Shown here one piece after another: positions 36,588 to 45,333 of a stretch of 64,000 nt of DNA (the stretch's first letter is position 1; each line of letters opens with the position of its first letter). The position numbers and the translations under genes were made by a program. The stretch is from Microbacterium sp. BH-3-3-3 (lineage in GTDB: Bacteria > Actinomycetota > Actinomycetes > Actinomycetales > Microbacteriaceae): positions 3,100,001-3,164,000 of the forward strand of contig NZ_CP017674.1 in NCBI RefSeq assembly GCF_001792815.1, in the 5' to 3' direction. The notes under the pieces are model-generated. The model was not told the origin of the DNA and did not search any database. It worked only from the letters and a program-made list of their open reading frames with translations.

Positions 36588-37498
36588 TCTTTGACGGCTC
36601 CTTCACTGGCGTTCATGATGCGGCGCTGGAAGACGAAGAACACCACGGCGACGGGGATCGTCATGATGGCCGCGGCCGCGAGTTTGAGGGGGAACTGGCT
36701 GCCCTGGCTGAGCTGACCGCTCGCGAGGGCGGCGACGCCCTTGGTGAGGGTGGTCAGCTCGGGGGACTGGGTCGAGACGACGAAATGGCTCAGCTCGTTC
36801 CACGATCCCTGGAACGACAGGATGACGATCGTGATGAGCGCGGGGCGCGCCATGGGCAGCACGACCGACCAGAAGATGCGGAAGGTGCCGGCGCCGTCGA
36901 CGCGCGCCTGCTCCTCGACGGACGGGGGGATCGACTCGAAGAAGTTCTTCATGATGAACACGCCCGCGGCATCCACGAGGAGCGGGAGGATCATGCCGGC
37001 GTACGAGTCGTAGATGCCGAGTTGATTGATCACGAGGAACTTCGGGATCAGCAGCACCACCGTGGGCACCGCCATGACCCCGACGAGTCCGGCGAACACG
37101 AGACCGCGTCCGCGGAACTGCAGGCGGGCGAGCGCGTAGCCGGCGAGGGAGTTGAAGAACACGCGGCCCAGGGTGACGAAGACGGTCACGATCGCGGAGT
37201 TGCCGAACCACACGGGGAAGTCGGAGTTCAGGAACAGGCGCTCGTATGCCGTCCACGTGAAGGGCTGCGGCGCGAGCGAGATCGGATCGGCCGCCGCCGC
37301 GGCATCCGTCTTGAACGAGGTCGCCACCTGCACCAGGAACGGATAGATGTAGATGACGGCGAGCACGATGAGCAGGACGTAGAGGCCGATCTGCCAGCGC
37401 AGGGCCTTGCCCGACAGGCGGTGCCGGCGGGGACGCCGGGGCCCCTCGATCCGCTGCTCCGCGAGGACGGTGGTCGCGGGGGATGCCGTGGCGGTCAT
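36584..37498 (-). CDS. Carbohydrate ABC transporter permease (MalG type)
   Basis: The protein has 304 residues from ATG 37498, with six transmembrane helices. The cytoplasmic EAA loop is EEQARVDGAGTFRIFWSVVLPMARPAL, in the family position. The first helix is at about 38-58 after a basic tail. It pairs with the MalF-type permease encoded upstream, whose stop overlaps this start, and the binding protein, for import of an oligosaccharide. The ATPase subunit is not in the window, so a shared MsiK-type ATPase probably serves it. Confidence 0.9.
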   Translation of the reverse strand: MTATASPATTVLAEQRIEGPRRPRRHRLSGKALRWQIGLYVLLIVLAVIYIYPFLVQVATSFKTDAAAAADPISLAPQPFTWTAYERLFLNSDFPVWFGNSAIVTVFVTLGRVFFNSLAGYALARLQFRGRGLVFAGLVGVMAVPTVVLLIPKFLVINQLGIYDSYAGMILPLLVDAAGVFIMKNFFESIPPSVEEQARVDGAGTFRIFWSVVLPMARPALITIVILSFQGSWNELSHFVVSTQSPELTTLTKGVAALASGQLSQGSQFPLKLAAAAIMTIPVAVVFFVFQRRIMNASEGAVKE

Positions 37499-38607
37499 CG
37501 CGTGCCTCCCTTCGTGCCGGTGCGTACCTCGTACTGCCGGATGCGGCGCCGCGAGACGGGACGGTCGCGCAGCACGAAGCGCTGCAGGATCGTCAGCGCG
37601 ACGATGATGACGAACAGCACGAAGGCGATCGCGGCTCCCTGGCCCCACTGCTGCGACAGGAAGGCCGACGAGTAGCTGAGGTACGCGGGCGTCAGCGTCG
37701 TCTTGCCCGGGCCTCCCTGCGTGCCGGTGTAGATCTGGTCGAACACCTGCCACGTGCCGATGAGGCCCAGGGTCAGCACCGTGAACAGCACGGGCTTGAG
37801 CTGGGGGAGGGTGACGCGCCAGAACCGCTGCCATCCGGTCGCGCCGTCCATCATGGCGGCCTCCTGCACGTCGCCGCCGATGTTCTGCAGACCCGCGATG
37901 AACAGGAGCATGAAGGTTCCCGAGGTCGTGAACACGGCCATGACGATGAACGCCGACATCGCCACCGAGGGACCCGCGAGCCAGTCCCACCACGACACCC
38001 CGAGCAGGGTGTTGCCGGTGAGGAAGGCGGGGCCACTCGTGATGCCGACGGCGCCGAGAAGGTTGTGCACGACACCCGACGGGTCGCTGAACCAGTTGGG
38101 ACCGTTGATGCCGAGCCACGACAGCACCTCGTTGACGGCGCCCGAGGCCGAGAAGAGGAACAGCCACAGCACGGTGATGGCCACCGAGCTCGTGACCGAG
38201 GGGAAGTAGAAGGCGGTGCGGAACAGCCCGCGACCGCGCAGGACCGCGCGGTTGACCAACACGGCGAGGAAGAGCGAGAGCGCGGTCTGCAGGGGCACGA
38301 CCAGCAGCACGTACCAGCCGTTGTTGCGCAGGGCCGTTCCGAAGTCGCGTTCGGCCAAACCCCCGCCGGTGGTGACGGCGGCGTAGTTGTCGACGCCGAC
38401 GAAGTTCACGTTCGACGAGAAGGGGCTGCCGCGCCCGGTCCAGTCCGAGAAGCTCACCCACAGCGCCATCAGCACGGGGACGAGCAGGAAGACGCCGAGG
38501 ATGATCAGCACGGGGGCGGTGAACAGCCAGCCGGCGGCGGCCTCGCCGCGCCGGATCCCCGAGGAGGGGGACCCGGCGCGGCGGGACGCGGTGGTGAGAG
38601 CACTCAT
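37495..38607 (-). CDS. Carbohydrate ABC transporter permease (MalF type)
   Basis: The protein has 370 residues from ATG 38607, preceded by GAAACCCTC. The N-terminal helix GWLFTAPVLIILGVFLLVPVLMALWVSFSDW, a periplasmic loop of about 90 residues, and the EAA loop VQEAAMMDGATGWQRFWRVTLPQLKPVL identify the MalF group. The large loop with GPNWFSDPSGVVHNLL is typical of actinobacterial disaccharide and alpha-glucoside systems. It is co-transcribed with the solute-binding protein gene upstream (26-base gap) and the MalG-type permease downstream. Confidence 0.9.
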   Translation of the reverse strand: MSALTTASRRAGSPSSGIRRGEAAAGWLFTAPVLIILGVFLLVPVLMALWVSFSDWTGRGSPFSSNVNFVGVDNYAAVTTGGGLAERDFGTALRNNGWYVLLVVPLQTALSLFLAVLVNRAVLRGRGLFRTAFYFPSVTSSVAITVLWLFLFSASGAVNEVLSWLGINGPNWFSDPSGVVHNLLGAVGITSGPAFLTGNTLLGVSWWDWLAGPSVAMSAFIVMAVFTTSGTFMLLFIAGLQNIGGDVQEAAMMDGATGWQRFWRVTLPQLKPVLFTVLTLGLIGTWQVFDQIYTGTQGGPGKTTLTPAYLSYSSAFLSQQWGQGAAIAFVLFVIIVALTILQRFVLRDRPVSRRRIRQYEVRTGTKGGTR

Positions 38608-38633
38608 GAGGGTTTCGCGTTTCGTGGGCGCGA

Positions 38634-39884
38634 TTACTTGACGATGGCCTCGAGGTTGGACTGCGCCGTCTGCAGCAGCGCCTGCGGGTCGCCGGTCTTC
38701 AGCGACTCGAGCTGGGCGTTGAAGTCGGTGATGACGTCGGCTGCGCCCGCCATGTTCGGCGGGAACTGGGCGTACTCGGCGCCGGCGAGGAACGCCGTCA
38801 GCGTCGGGTTCGCGCTCGTCCACGCGTCGGCGGCGGACTGGATCGAGGGCATCGGGCCGAAGGCCTGCGAGAACGCCAGCTGCTGGTCGGTGCCGGTGAG
38901 GTACTCCACGAGCGAGCGGGCCTGCTCCTGGTTGCCGCCGTCGGCGGCCATGCCCCAGCAGTTGGTGAACTGGAGGGTGCCCTTGCCGCCGGGGCCGGCG
39001 GGAAGCTCGGCGACGGTGTAGTTCACGTCGGGGTAGTCGGCCGACATCGCGCCGGTGATCCAGTTGCCCTCGATGACCATCGCGGCCTTCTGGGTGCCGA
39101 GCGCCTCGCCGCCCCAGCCCGCGCCCACGTCGGACGCGAACGCGAAGGTGCCGTCGTTCAGGTGCGTCTTCACGTAGGTCAATGCCTCGACGTTCTCGGG
39201 GCTGTCGGCCGTGGCCTGCCCGTCGGTGACGAGGCCGCCGCCCGCTTGCGCCATGAAGGCGCCGACGCGCTGGTACTCGGCGCCGAACGCGAGTCCGACG
39301 CGGCCGTCGACCGTGAGGCGCTGCGCGACGGATGCCAATTCGTCCCACGTCGTGGGGATGTCGGCATCCGTGAGTCCGGCGGCCGACCACAGATCGGCGT
39401 TGATGATCAGCGCGAGCGTCGAGAAGTCCTTGGGTGCGCAGTAGAAGGTGCCGTCGACGGTGAAGTTGTCGACCAGCGAGGGGTAGAAGTCGTCTTTGTT
39501 GGCCAGGTCGTCGCCGTAGGCCGCGATCGATCCGTTGGCGGCGTAGCCCGCGAGGGCCTCGGGCGCGAGGTAGAAGAGGTCGGGCGGGGAACCGGCGGCG
39601 AAGCCCTGCGACAGCTGCTGGGGCAGGTCGTTCGCGGTCTGCACCTCGGCCTCGACGCCGGACTGCTCGCTCCAGGCGGCGACGGCATCGGTGACGGCCT
39701 TCGTCTCGGCGTCGCCCGAGGAGCCGATGAGCAGGCTGAGCTTTCCGCTGCCGGACGCCTGGTTCTCGCCGGGTGTGTCGGAAAAGCCCGAGCCGCAGGC
39801 GGTCAGCGCGAGGGCGCCGGTGGCCAGCAGGGCGCCGGCGCCGAGCCAGGTGCGCGCGCGGCGGATGGGAGTGTGCCGTGTCAT
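38634..39884 (-). CDS. Sugar-binding lipoprotein of the ABC importer
   Basis: The protein has 416 residues. The signal sequence ends in the lipobox LTAC (Cys30), then a Ser/Gly-rich linker. The mature part has the solute-binding family 1 features: LSLLIGSSGDAETKAVTDAVAAW, DLFYLAPEALAGYA, TWDELASVAQRL, and a late GNWITGAMSADYP. It binds the transported sugar outside the membrane and hands it to the two permeases. It is the first gene of the operon, transcribed away from lacI, with the operator palindrome upstream. Confidence 0.92.
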   Translation of the reverse strand: MTRHTPIRRARTWLGAGALLATGALALTACGSGFSDTPGENQASGSGKLSLLIGSSGDAETKAVTDAVAAWSEQSGVEAEVQTANDLPQQLSQGFAAGSPPDLFYLAPEALAGYAANGSIAAYGDDLANKDDFYPSLVDNFTVDGTFYCAPKDFSTLALIINADLWSAAGLTDADIPTTWDELASVAQRLTVDGRVGLAFGAEYQRVGAFMAQAGGGLVTDGQATADSPENVEALTYVKTHLNDGTFAFASDVGAGWGGEALGTQKAAMVIEGNWITGAMSADYPDVNYTVAELPAGPGGKGTLQFTNCWGMAADGGNQEQARSLVEYLTGTDQQLAFSQAFGPMPSIQSAADAWTSANPTLTAFLAGAEYAQFPPNMAGAADVITDFNAQLESLKTGDPQALLQTAQSNLEAIVK

Positions 39885-39939
39885 GTGTCTCTCTCCTTCG
39901 ATGAGGCATGCGACCCCTCCGCGGTGCTCGGAGGGCCAG

Positions 39940-39957
39940 AGTTTGAACGTTCAAACT
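39940..39957. promoter_or_regulatory. LacI-family operator, perfect 18-bp palindrome
   Basis: AGTTTGAACGTTCAAACT is fully symmetric with a central CG, as is usual for LacI/GalR sites. It lies in the divergent spacer, 56 bases upstream of the binding-protein gene and 115 bases upstream of lacI, so it probably controls both units. Confidence 0.8.
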
Positions 39958-40071
39958 GTGGTGCGACTACGGTAAGGAGGGGGAGCGGCGTCTGTCAAGC
40001 GGTTGTCGCGCGGCTTAGGCTGACGGTCTGGACGGCGTCGGTCCGCCCGAATGGACGAGCGAGGGGGTCGC

Positions 40072-41082
40072 ATGGCGAAGGCGCCCACCGTCGACGACGT
40101 CGCCCGTGTCGCGGGCGTCTCGCGCCAGACCGTCTCGAACGTCGTGAACACCCCCGACATCGTGCGCGAGTCGACGCGGCTGCGCGTCGAGGCCGCGATC
40201 GCCGAGCTCGGCTACCGGCCGCACGCCGCGGCCCGGCGTCTGCGCACGCGCCGCAGCTCGACCATCGGCATCCACCTCGATCCCTATGCCGGGGGGATCT
40301 CGGGCGTCGTGCTCGACCGTTTCGTGCACGCCCTCACCGAACGGGCGGGAGAGCGCGACATGCGCGTCCTGCTCTACGCCGCGCGCACCCCGGAAGAAGA
40401 GATCGCGCGCCTCGGCGACCTGCTCGAAGGTGGCGAGGTCGACGCCGTCGTGGTGACCGGAACGTTCCACGGCGACCCCCGCACCGGGTGGCTGACGGCG
40501 CGGAACCTCCCCTTCGTCTCGTTCGGTCGCCCCTGGGGAGAAGACGACGTCGAAGCCCCCGCGCACCTGTGGGTCGACGTCGACGGCGCGGCGGGCACCC
40601 GCGCCGCCACGCGACACGCCCTCGAGCGCGGAGCGGGACCGGTGGCGTTCCTCGGCTGGCCCCGCGGGTCGGGCACCGGCGACGAACGCGAGCGAGGCTG
40701 GCGCGAGGCCGTCGCCGACGCCGGGCGCCAGCCGGTGCGCTGGACGGTCGAAGAGAACGTCGCCGCAGCCCGCGACACCGTCGCCGCGGGGCTGGCGGAC
40801 ACCCCCGGCATCGGCGCGATCGTCTGCGCGAGCGACTCCCTGGCGATCGGCGCCCATCTCGCCGCCAGCGTCGCCGGGCGCGACGATCTCGTCATCGTCG
40901 GCTTCGACAACACCCCGGCGGTCGAGGCTCTCGGGATGTCGAGCGTCGAGCAGCTCCCCGAGCGGGTGGCATCCGGAGCCCTCGACCTGCTCATGGGCGA
41001 GAACGGCACCATCGTCGCCCCCCGCGCGGCCGTCGCCGGCGCCGCGCACGTGCTGGTGGAGCCGCGGCTCGTCGTTCGCTGA
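40072..41082 (+). CDS. LacI-family transcriptional regulator
   Basis: The protein has 336 residues from ATG 40072, which is preceded by GAGGGGGTCGC; an upstream start at 40051 is less likely. The N-terminal helix-turn-helix TVDDVARVAGVSRQTVSNVVN and the hinge YRPHAAARRLRTRRSSTIGI are canonical, and the periplasmic-binding-like effector domain follows, with ICASDSLAIGAHLAASV. It is a sugar-responsive repressor, divergent from the sugar ABC operon and probably binding the palindrome at 39940. Confidence 0.92.
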   Translation: MAKAPTVDDVARVAGVSRQTVSNVVNTPDIVRESTRLRVEAAIAELGYRPHAAARRLRTRRSSTIGIHLDPYAGGISGVVLDRFVHALTERAGERDMRVLLYAARTPEEEIARLGDLLEGGEVDAVVVTGTFHGDPRTGWLTARNLPFVSFGRPWGEDDVEAPAHLWVDVDGAAGTRAATRHALERGAGPVAFLGWPRGSGTGDERERGWREAVADAGRQPVRWTVEENVAAARDTVAAGLADTPGIGAIVCASDSLAIGAHLAASVAGRDDLVIVGFDNTPAVEALGMSSVEQLPERVASGALDLLMGENGTIVAPRAAVAGAAHVLVEPRLVVR

Positions 41083-41197
41083 GACGCGGGGCGGGTTCCG
41101 CGGCGCGGGTGCCCGGGCTGCGGTGGTGCGGGCGAGTCCGCCCGGTCCGCGGCGGTGCGGCGGCCCGGCCCGCGGCGGCGCAGACGCTCAGACCGTT

Positions 41198-41572
41198 GAG
41201 TGTCCGAGACACGCCGTTCGGGAGGGCTGGGTGCGGCGTGTCTTGGACACTCGGCAGGGTTTGAGGCGGGCGAGGCGGGGCGGTGGGCGGGGCGCGCTTC
41301 GGCGGACTGTGGCGTGACGGGCGCGGACGCCCGGCCCGCGGCGGCGCGGACGCCGAGACCGTTGAGTGTCCGGGACACGCCGTTCGAGAGGGGCGAGGTG
41401 CGGCGTGTCTTGGACACTCGACGGGGCTTGCGTCGGCCGGGCGGGCGGGACGGCGCGCGGCGGCGTGCCTCGCTTCGCCCGCGCTGCGGCGTGACCGCTG
41501 CGGACACGAGCCCGTTGAGTGTCCGAGACATGCCGCACGGGAGGGGTTGGATGCGGCGTGTCTTGGACACTC
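41198..41572 (+). repeat. Three tandem long hairpins in a 589-base gene-free spacer
   Basis: The spacer 41083-41671 has no convincing gene. It holds three hairpins with 19-22-bp arms: 41198-41252, 41364-41419 and 41517-41572. The arm consensus is GAGTGTCCGAGACACGCCG, pairing with CGGCGTGTCTTGGACACTC across 17-18-base loops; unit 3 extends to GTTGAGTG/CACTCAAC. The period is 153-166 bases, and flanking GC-rich sequence is also partly repeated. Every arm mismatch (one in unit 1, two in units 2 and 3) is a G-U pair in a + strand RNA. Function is unknown; it may be a repetitive extragenic palindrome, a bidirectional terminator or protein-binding sites. Confidence 0.8.
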
Positions 41573-41671
41573 AACAAGGGTTTGCGTCGTGCGGGGCGGG
41601 GCGGCGGGCGGAGACTGAGCTCGCGGGGGCCGGACTCGCGCGGGCCGGGCCGGGAGGCGGGGCGGCGGGCC

Positions 41672-42445
41672 TCAGCCGGGGCGGCCGATCCGGCGGGCCA
41701 GCTCCGCGGCCGTCGCCGAGGCCGCCTCGGCGAGGGCGGCGGCGTCGCGCTCCACGCCCTCGGCCGGCCAGGTGAGCGCCACGGCAGCGGCGGGCCACCC
41801 GGTGTGATCCCGCACGGCCGCGGCCACCGAACGGAACCCGGGGGTGACCTCGCCGTCTTCGCTCGCGAACCCGGCGGCGCGCACGTCGCGCAGCATCTCG
41901 CGCAGCGCGCGCGGAGTCGCGGGACCGAGACCATGCCGCTGCGTGAGGGCCGTGGCATCCGGGAACGACGCCCTCACCTGCTCGCGCGGGAGGGCTGCGA
42001 GCATCGCGCGTCCCGTCGCGGTGAGGTGCGCGGGCAGGCGCACCCCGACGTCGGTCACCAGCGCGGGGCGGCGCGGGGCGCGCTCCTCGACGATGTACAG
42101 CACGTCGCGCCCGGTGAGCACGGCAAGGTGTGCGCTCTCGCCGACGCGGTCCGACAGGGCGGCGAGCAGCGGGCGCCCGAGGCGGGCGAGCGGCTGCTGC
42201 CGGGCGTAGCCGCCGCCGAGTTCGAAGGCCGCGGTGCCGAGCCCCCAGCGCCGGTCGCCGGGCAGGTGCACCACGTACCCGTGCTGCTCGAGGGTGGCGA
42301 GCAGGTGGTACGTGCTCGATCGGGGGATGCCGAGCGTGGTCGCGATCGTCTGCGCGGCGACCGGCCCGGGCTGGCGCGCGAGCAGCGAGAGGATCCGCAG
42401 CGTCTGGTCGGCGGCGGGAACCTGCGGGGCGGGAACGTCTGGCAT
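41672..42445 (-). CDS. IclR-family transcriptional regulator
   Basis: The protein has 257 residues from ATG 42445. The winged HTH is QTLRILSLLARQPGPVAAQTIATTLGIPRSSTYHLLATLEQHGYV, and the effector domain includes SAHLAVLTGRDVLYIVEERAP and the LPAHLTATGRAMLAALP motif of IclR proteins. It is divergent from hutH (60-base gap), so it is the likely regulator of histidine breakdown, responding to a pathway intermediate. A farther upstream start at 42475 is possible. Confidence 0.9.
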   Translation of the reverse strand: MPDVPAPQVPAADQTLRILSLLARQPGPVAAQTIATTLGIPRSSTYHLLATLEQHGYVVHLPGDRRWGLGTAAFELGGGYARQQPLARLGRPLLAALSDRVGESAHLAVLTGRDVLYIVEERAPRRPALVTDVGVRLPAHLTATGRAMLAALPREQVRASFPDATALTQRHGLGPATPRALREMLRDVRAAGFASEDGEVTPGFRSVAAAVRDHTGWPAAAVALTWPAEGVERDAAALAEAASATAAELARRIGRPG

Positions 42446-42505
42446 GACAGACACAGGATGCCAGATCCCCGCCACACGGGGCCCTCGTCGCGATGGAATC
42501 AGGGC

Positions 42506-44050
42506 ATGAACTCAAGCGTCACCGTCGGATCCACCCCCCTCGCCCCCCGCGACGTCGTCGCCGTCGCCCGCCACGACGCCCGCGTCGAGGTGGCCGCCGA
42601 GGCGTTGCGCCGGGTCGCCGACACCCGCTCACTCATCGAGGCACTCGCCGACGACCCGCAGCCGCACTACGGCATCTCGACGGGCTTCGGCGCCCTCGCG
42701 ACGACGTTCATCGCCGAGGACCGGCGCGCGCAGCTGCAGGCCAGCCTCATCCGCTCGCACGCCGCCGGCACCGGCGCCGAGGTCGAGCGCGAGGTCGTGC
42801 GCGCCCTGATGCTGCTGCGCCTGCAGACCCTCGCGACAGGGCGCACGGGCGTGCGTCCCGCAGTGGTCGAGACGTACGCGGCGCTGCTGAACGCCGGCAT
42901 CACCCCGGTGGTGCGCGAGTACGGCTCGCTCGGCTGCTCGGGAGACCTGGCCCCGCTGTCGCACGTGGCGCTCGCGGTCATGGGCGAGGGCGAGGTGCGC
43001 GACGGCGAAGGACGCGCCACGACGGCCGCCGAGGCGCTCGCCGCCGCCGGCATCGCCCCGCTCGCCCTGCGCGAGAAAGAGGGGCTCGCCCTCATCAACG
43101 GCACCGACGGCATGCTGGGCATGCTGCTGCTCGCCCTGCACGACATCGACATGCTGTTGACGACCGCCGACGTGTCGGCCGCGATCTCGATCGAGTCGCA
43201 GTTGGGCACCGACGCCGTCTTCGCCGCCGACCTGATGGCTCTTCGTCCCCAGCTCGGTCAGGCCGCGTCGGCGGCGAACCTGCGGGCGTTCCTCGCCGGC
43301 TCGCCGATCGTCGCGAGCCACCGGGGCCCGCAGTGCACGCGCGTGCAGGACGCCTACTCGCTGCGCTGCGCCCCCCAGGTGCACGGCGCCGCCCGCGACA
43401 CGGTGGCGCACGCGGCGGCCGTCGCCGACCGCGAGCTGCTCTCGGCCGTCGACAACCCGGTCGTCACCGTCGATGGGCGCGTCGAGTCGAACGGCAACTT
43501 CCACGGCGCCCCGGTGGCCCACGTGCTGGACTTCCTCGCCATCGCGGTCGCCGACGTGGCATCCATGTCGGAGCGACGCACCGACCGCGCGCTCGACGTG
43601 GCCCGCAGCAACGGTCTGCCGCCGTTCCTCGCCGACGAGGTGGGCGTCGACAGCGGCCTGATGATCGCGCAGTACGCCGCCGCGGGCATCGTCTCGGAGC
43701 TCAAGCGCCTGGCCGTGCCGGCGTCGGTCGATTCGATCCCCTCGAGCGCGATGCAGGAGGACCACGTGTCGATGGGCTGGGCCGGTGCCCGCAAGCTCCG
43801 TCGCGCCGTCGACGGGCTCGCCCGTGTGCTCGCCATCGAGGTGATGACCGGATGCCGTGCCCTCGACCTCCGCGCCCCGCTCGCGCCCGCGGCCGCCACC
43901 GGCGCCGTGCGCGACCTCGTGCGCACGCGGGTCGCGGGCCCCGGGCCCGACCGGTTCGTCTCCCCTGAGATCGAGGCCGTCACCGACCTCGTGCTCTCGG
44001 GTGCCGTCGCGGGGGCCGCCCTCGCGCGGATCGAATCAGATCGCGCCTGA
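42506..44050 (+). CDS. hutH: Histidine ammonia-lyase
   Basis: The protein has 514 residues. It converts L-histidine to urocanate and ammonia, the first step of histidine use. Landmarks are YGISTGFG near the active-site Tyr, the MIO-forming loop GSLGCSGDLAPLSH, LALINGTDGMLG, QDAYSLRCAPQVHGA and NGNFHGAPVAH. The MIO triad here reads Cys-Ser-Gly instead of the common Ala-Ser-Gly. The ATG at 42506 follows GGAATCAGGGC. No other hut gene is adjacent; the IclR-type gene is divergent and probably regulatory. Confidence 0.92.
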   Translation: MNSSVTVGSTPLAPRDVVAVARHDARVEVAAEALRRVADTRSLIEALADDPQPHYGISTGFGALATTFIAEDRRAQLQASLIRSHAAGTGAEVEREVVRALMLLRLQTLATGRTGVRPAVVETYAALLNAGITPVVREYGSLGCSGDLAPLSHVALAVMGEGEVRDGEGRATTAAEALAAAGIAPLALREKEGLALINGTDGMLGMLLLALHDIDMLLTTADVSAAISIESQLGTDAVFAADLMALRPQLGQAASAANLRAFLAGSPIVASHRGPQCTRVQDAYSLRCAPQVHGAARDTVAHAAAVADRELLSAVDNPVVTVDGRVESNGNFHGAPVAHVLDFLAIAVADVASMSERRTDRALDVARSNGLPPFLADEVGVDSGLMIAQYAAAGIVSELKRLAVPASVDSIPSSAMQEDHVSMGWAGARKLRRAVDGLARVLAIEVMTGCRALDLRAPLAPAAATGAVRDLVRTRVAGPGPDRFVSPEIEAVTDLVLSGAVAGAALARIESDRA

Positions 44051-44116
44051 CCGATACGACGGCAGGTGCCCCGCGCGAAGGGCGGGTGGGTACGCGGGTG
44101 CGGCCGACCGCGGCTC

Positions 44117-44581
44117 TCAGGGCGTCAGCAGCTCGAACTCGTCGGGCGGGGTGGCATCCACGTCGTCCCAGGTTCCTTCGTGCCAGGTGAACACGGCCAC
44201 GGCGCACGTGACCATGCGCTCGTCGCGATCAGCCAGGCGCGACACCAGCGCGCTCATGCCCGGGTCGTGGGCCACCACCATGACCTCGTCGACGCCGGCG
44301 GCGCGCGCGGCGGCCAGCAGATGGTCGGGGTCGGCGAGGTACAGGTCGGCCTGCTCGACGACGTCGACCTCGAACGCCCGGCCGAAGGCCTCGGCGGTCT
44401 GGCGGGCGCGCAGCGCCGTGCTCGACAGCAGCACCTCGGGGCGCACGCCCTGACGCACCACGCGGCGCGCCATGACCGGCGCATCTCGGCGTCCCCGGTC
44501 GTTGAGCGGGCGGTCATGATCGTCGAGGCCCTCGTCGGCCCAGTCTGATTTCGCGTGTCGCGCGAGGATGAGTTGGATCAT
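44117..44581 (-). CDS. SixA-like phosphohistidine phosphatase
   Basis: The protein has 154 residues from ATG 44581. The histidine-phosphatase core starts ILARHAKSDW (catalytic RHAKS, as in SixA), continues HDRPLNDRGRRDAPVMARRV and LLSSTALRARQTAEAFG, and has the second His in VMVVAHDPGMSALV. It removes phosphate from phosphohistidine or other small substrates. The actual partner is unknown. Convergent with hutH, after a short spacer. Confidence 0.85.
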   Translation of the reverse strand: MIQLILARHAKSDWADEGLDDHDRPLNDRGRRDAPVMARRVVRQGVRPEVLLSSTALRARQTAEAFGRAFEVDVVEQADLYLADPDHLLAAARAAGVDEVMVVAHDPGMSALVSRLADRDERMVTCAVAVFTWHEGTWDDVDATPPDEFELLTP

Positions 44582-44771
44582 CGTCTTTCCGCCAATCCGG
44601 GCAGGAGTTCGAGGGTGCACGGCGCGGCGAGCCGCACGGTGCGGGCGTGGTCGGTGTCGGCGCTGGCGGCGCCGGGGTGTGAGGCGGGGGAGCGTCGTCG
44701 CCCCGCGGTGCGGCCGGCGCGCACGGACGCGTCACCGACGCGCGACCGCAGCGAACCCAGGGACGGAGCGC

Positions 44772-45122
44772 TCATGCGGCCACGTACACCCATGCTCGGA
44801 GGCCGCTCGCCAGGCTGACCGAGGCACGGCGGTACAGCGACACCTCGTACTCGTCGGCCGCGTCGAGCTCCTCGGCGGTCAACGTCAGGACGCGACCGAA
44901 CACGCGGTCGTGCGCGTCGCCCGTCTGCCGCAGGATCGGGTGCTTGTCGAGGCCCGAGAGCTGCGCCACGCGCTCGTCGTCGATGTCGGTCCATTCGAGG
45001 CGGTACCCGGGCAGCGTGTCGGCGTCACCGCCGACCAGGCGGCCGAACGTGTCGAGCTGCACGTCGGGCAGCTGCAGCGTCCCGTAGGTGAAGAGGAGCT
45101 CGAGCCCCGAACCGTCGCTCAC
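44772..45122 (-). CDS. Gamma-glutamylcyclotransferase-like protein (AIG2 fold)
   Basis: The protein has 116 residues from GTG 45122; a start at 45140 is the alternative. The fold starts LLFTYGTLQLPDVQ, the substrate-binding YGTL loop, and includes YRLEWTDI, and VFGRVLTLTAEELDAADEYEVSLYRRASVSL, with the acid-containing LDAADEYE. Family members act on gamma-glutamyl or related amides, but substrate assignment here is open. The spacer to sixA (44582-44771) shows no gene. Confidence 0.8.
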   Translation of the reverse strand: MSDGSGLELLFTYGTLQLPDVQLDTFGRLVGGDADTLPGYRLEWTDIDDERVAQLSGLDKHPILRQTGDAHDRVFGRVLTLTAEELDAADEYEVSLYRRASVSLASGLRAWVYVAA

Positions 45123-45333
45123 GCGCCCCAGGCTACCCACCCGGTGGCCCCGACGGGCGGTGCGACGCGATGGCCGTCACGGCACGATCGTCGGAGCTGT
45201 GCGCCGCGCCGCCGGAGGACGGCCGTCGCGGCCCCGCTCCCGGACCTTCGCGCCGGGCCGCCTCGAGTCGAGAGCCCTCTCCGCCCCGCCGCCGGAGCCT
45301 CACGCCGGGCTGCCGGGCGACGACACGAGACGC

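Noticed and set aside
39162..41264. A 700-codon + strand frame overlapping the binding protein and lacI
   Set aside because: Both overlapped genes are clear family members with signal, lipobox or HTH; the long frame is Arg-rich shadow.
41198..41572. CRISPR array
   Set aside because: Only three units, 150-bp spacing, and palindromes with repeated flanks; spacers are not unique and no cas gene is near.
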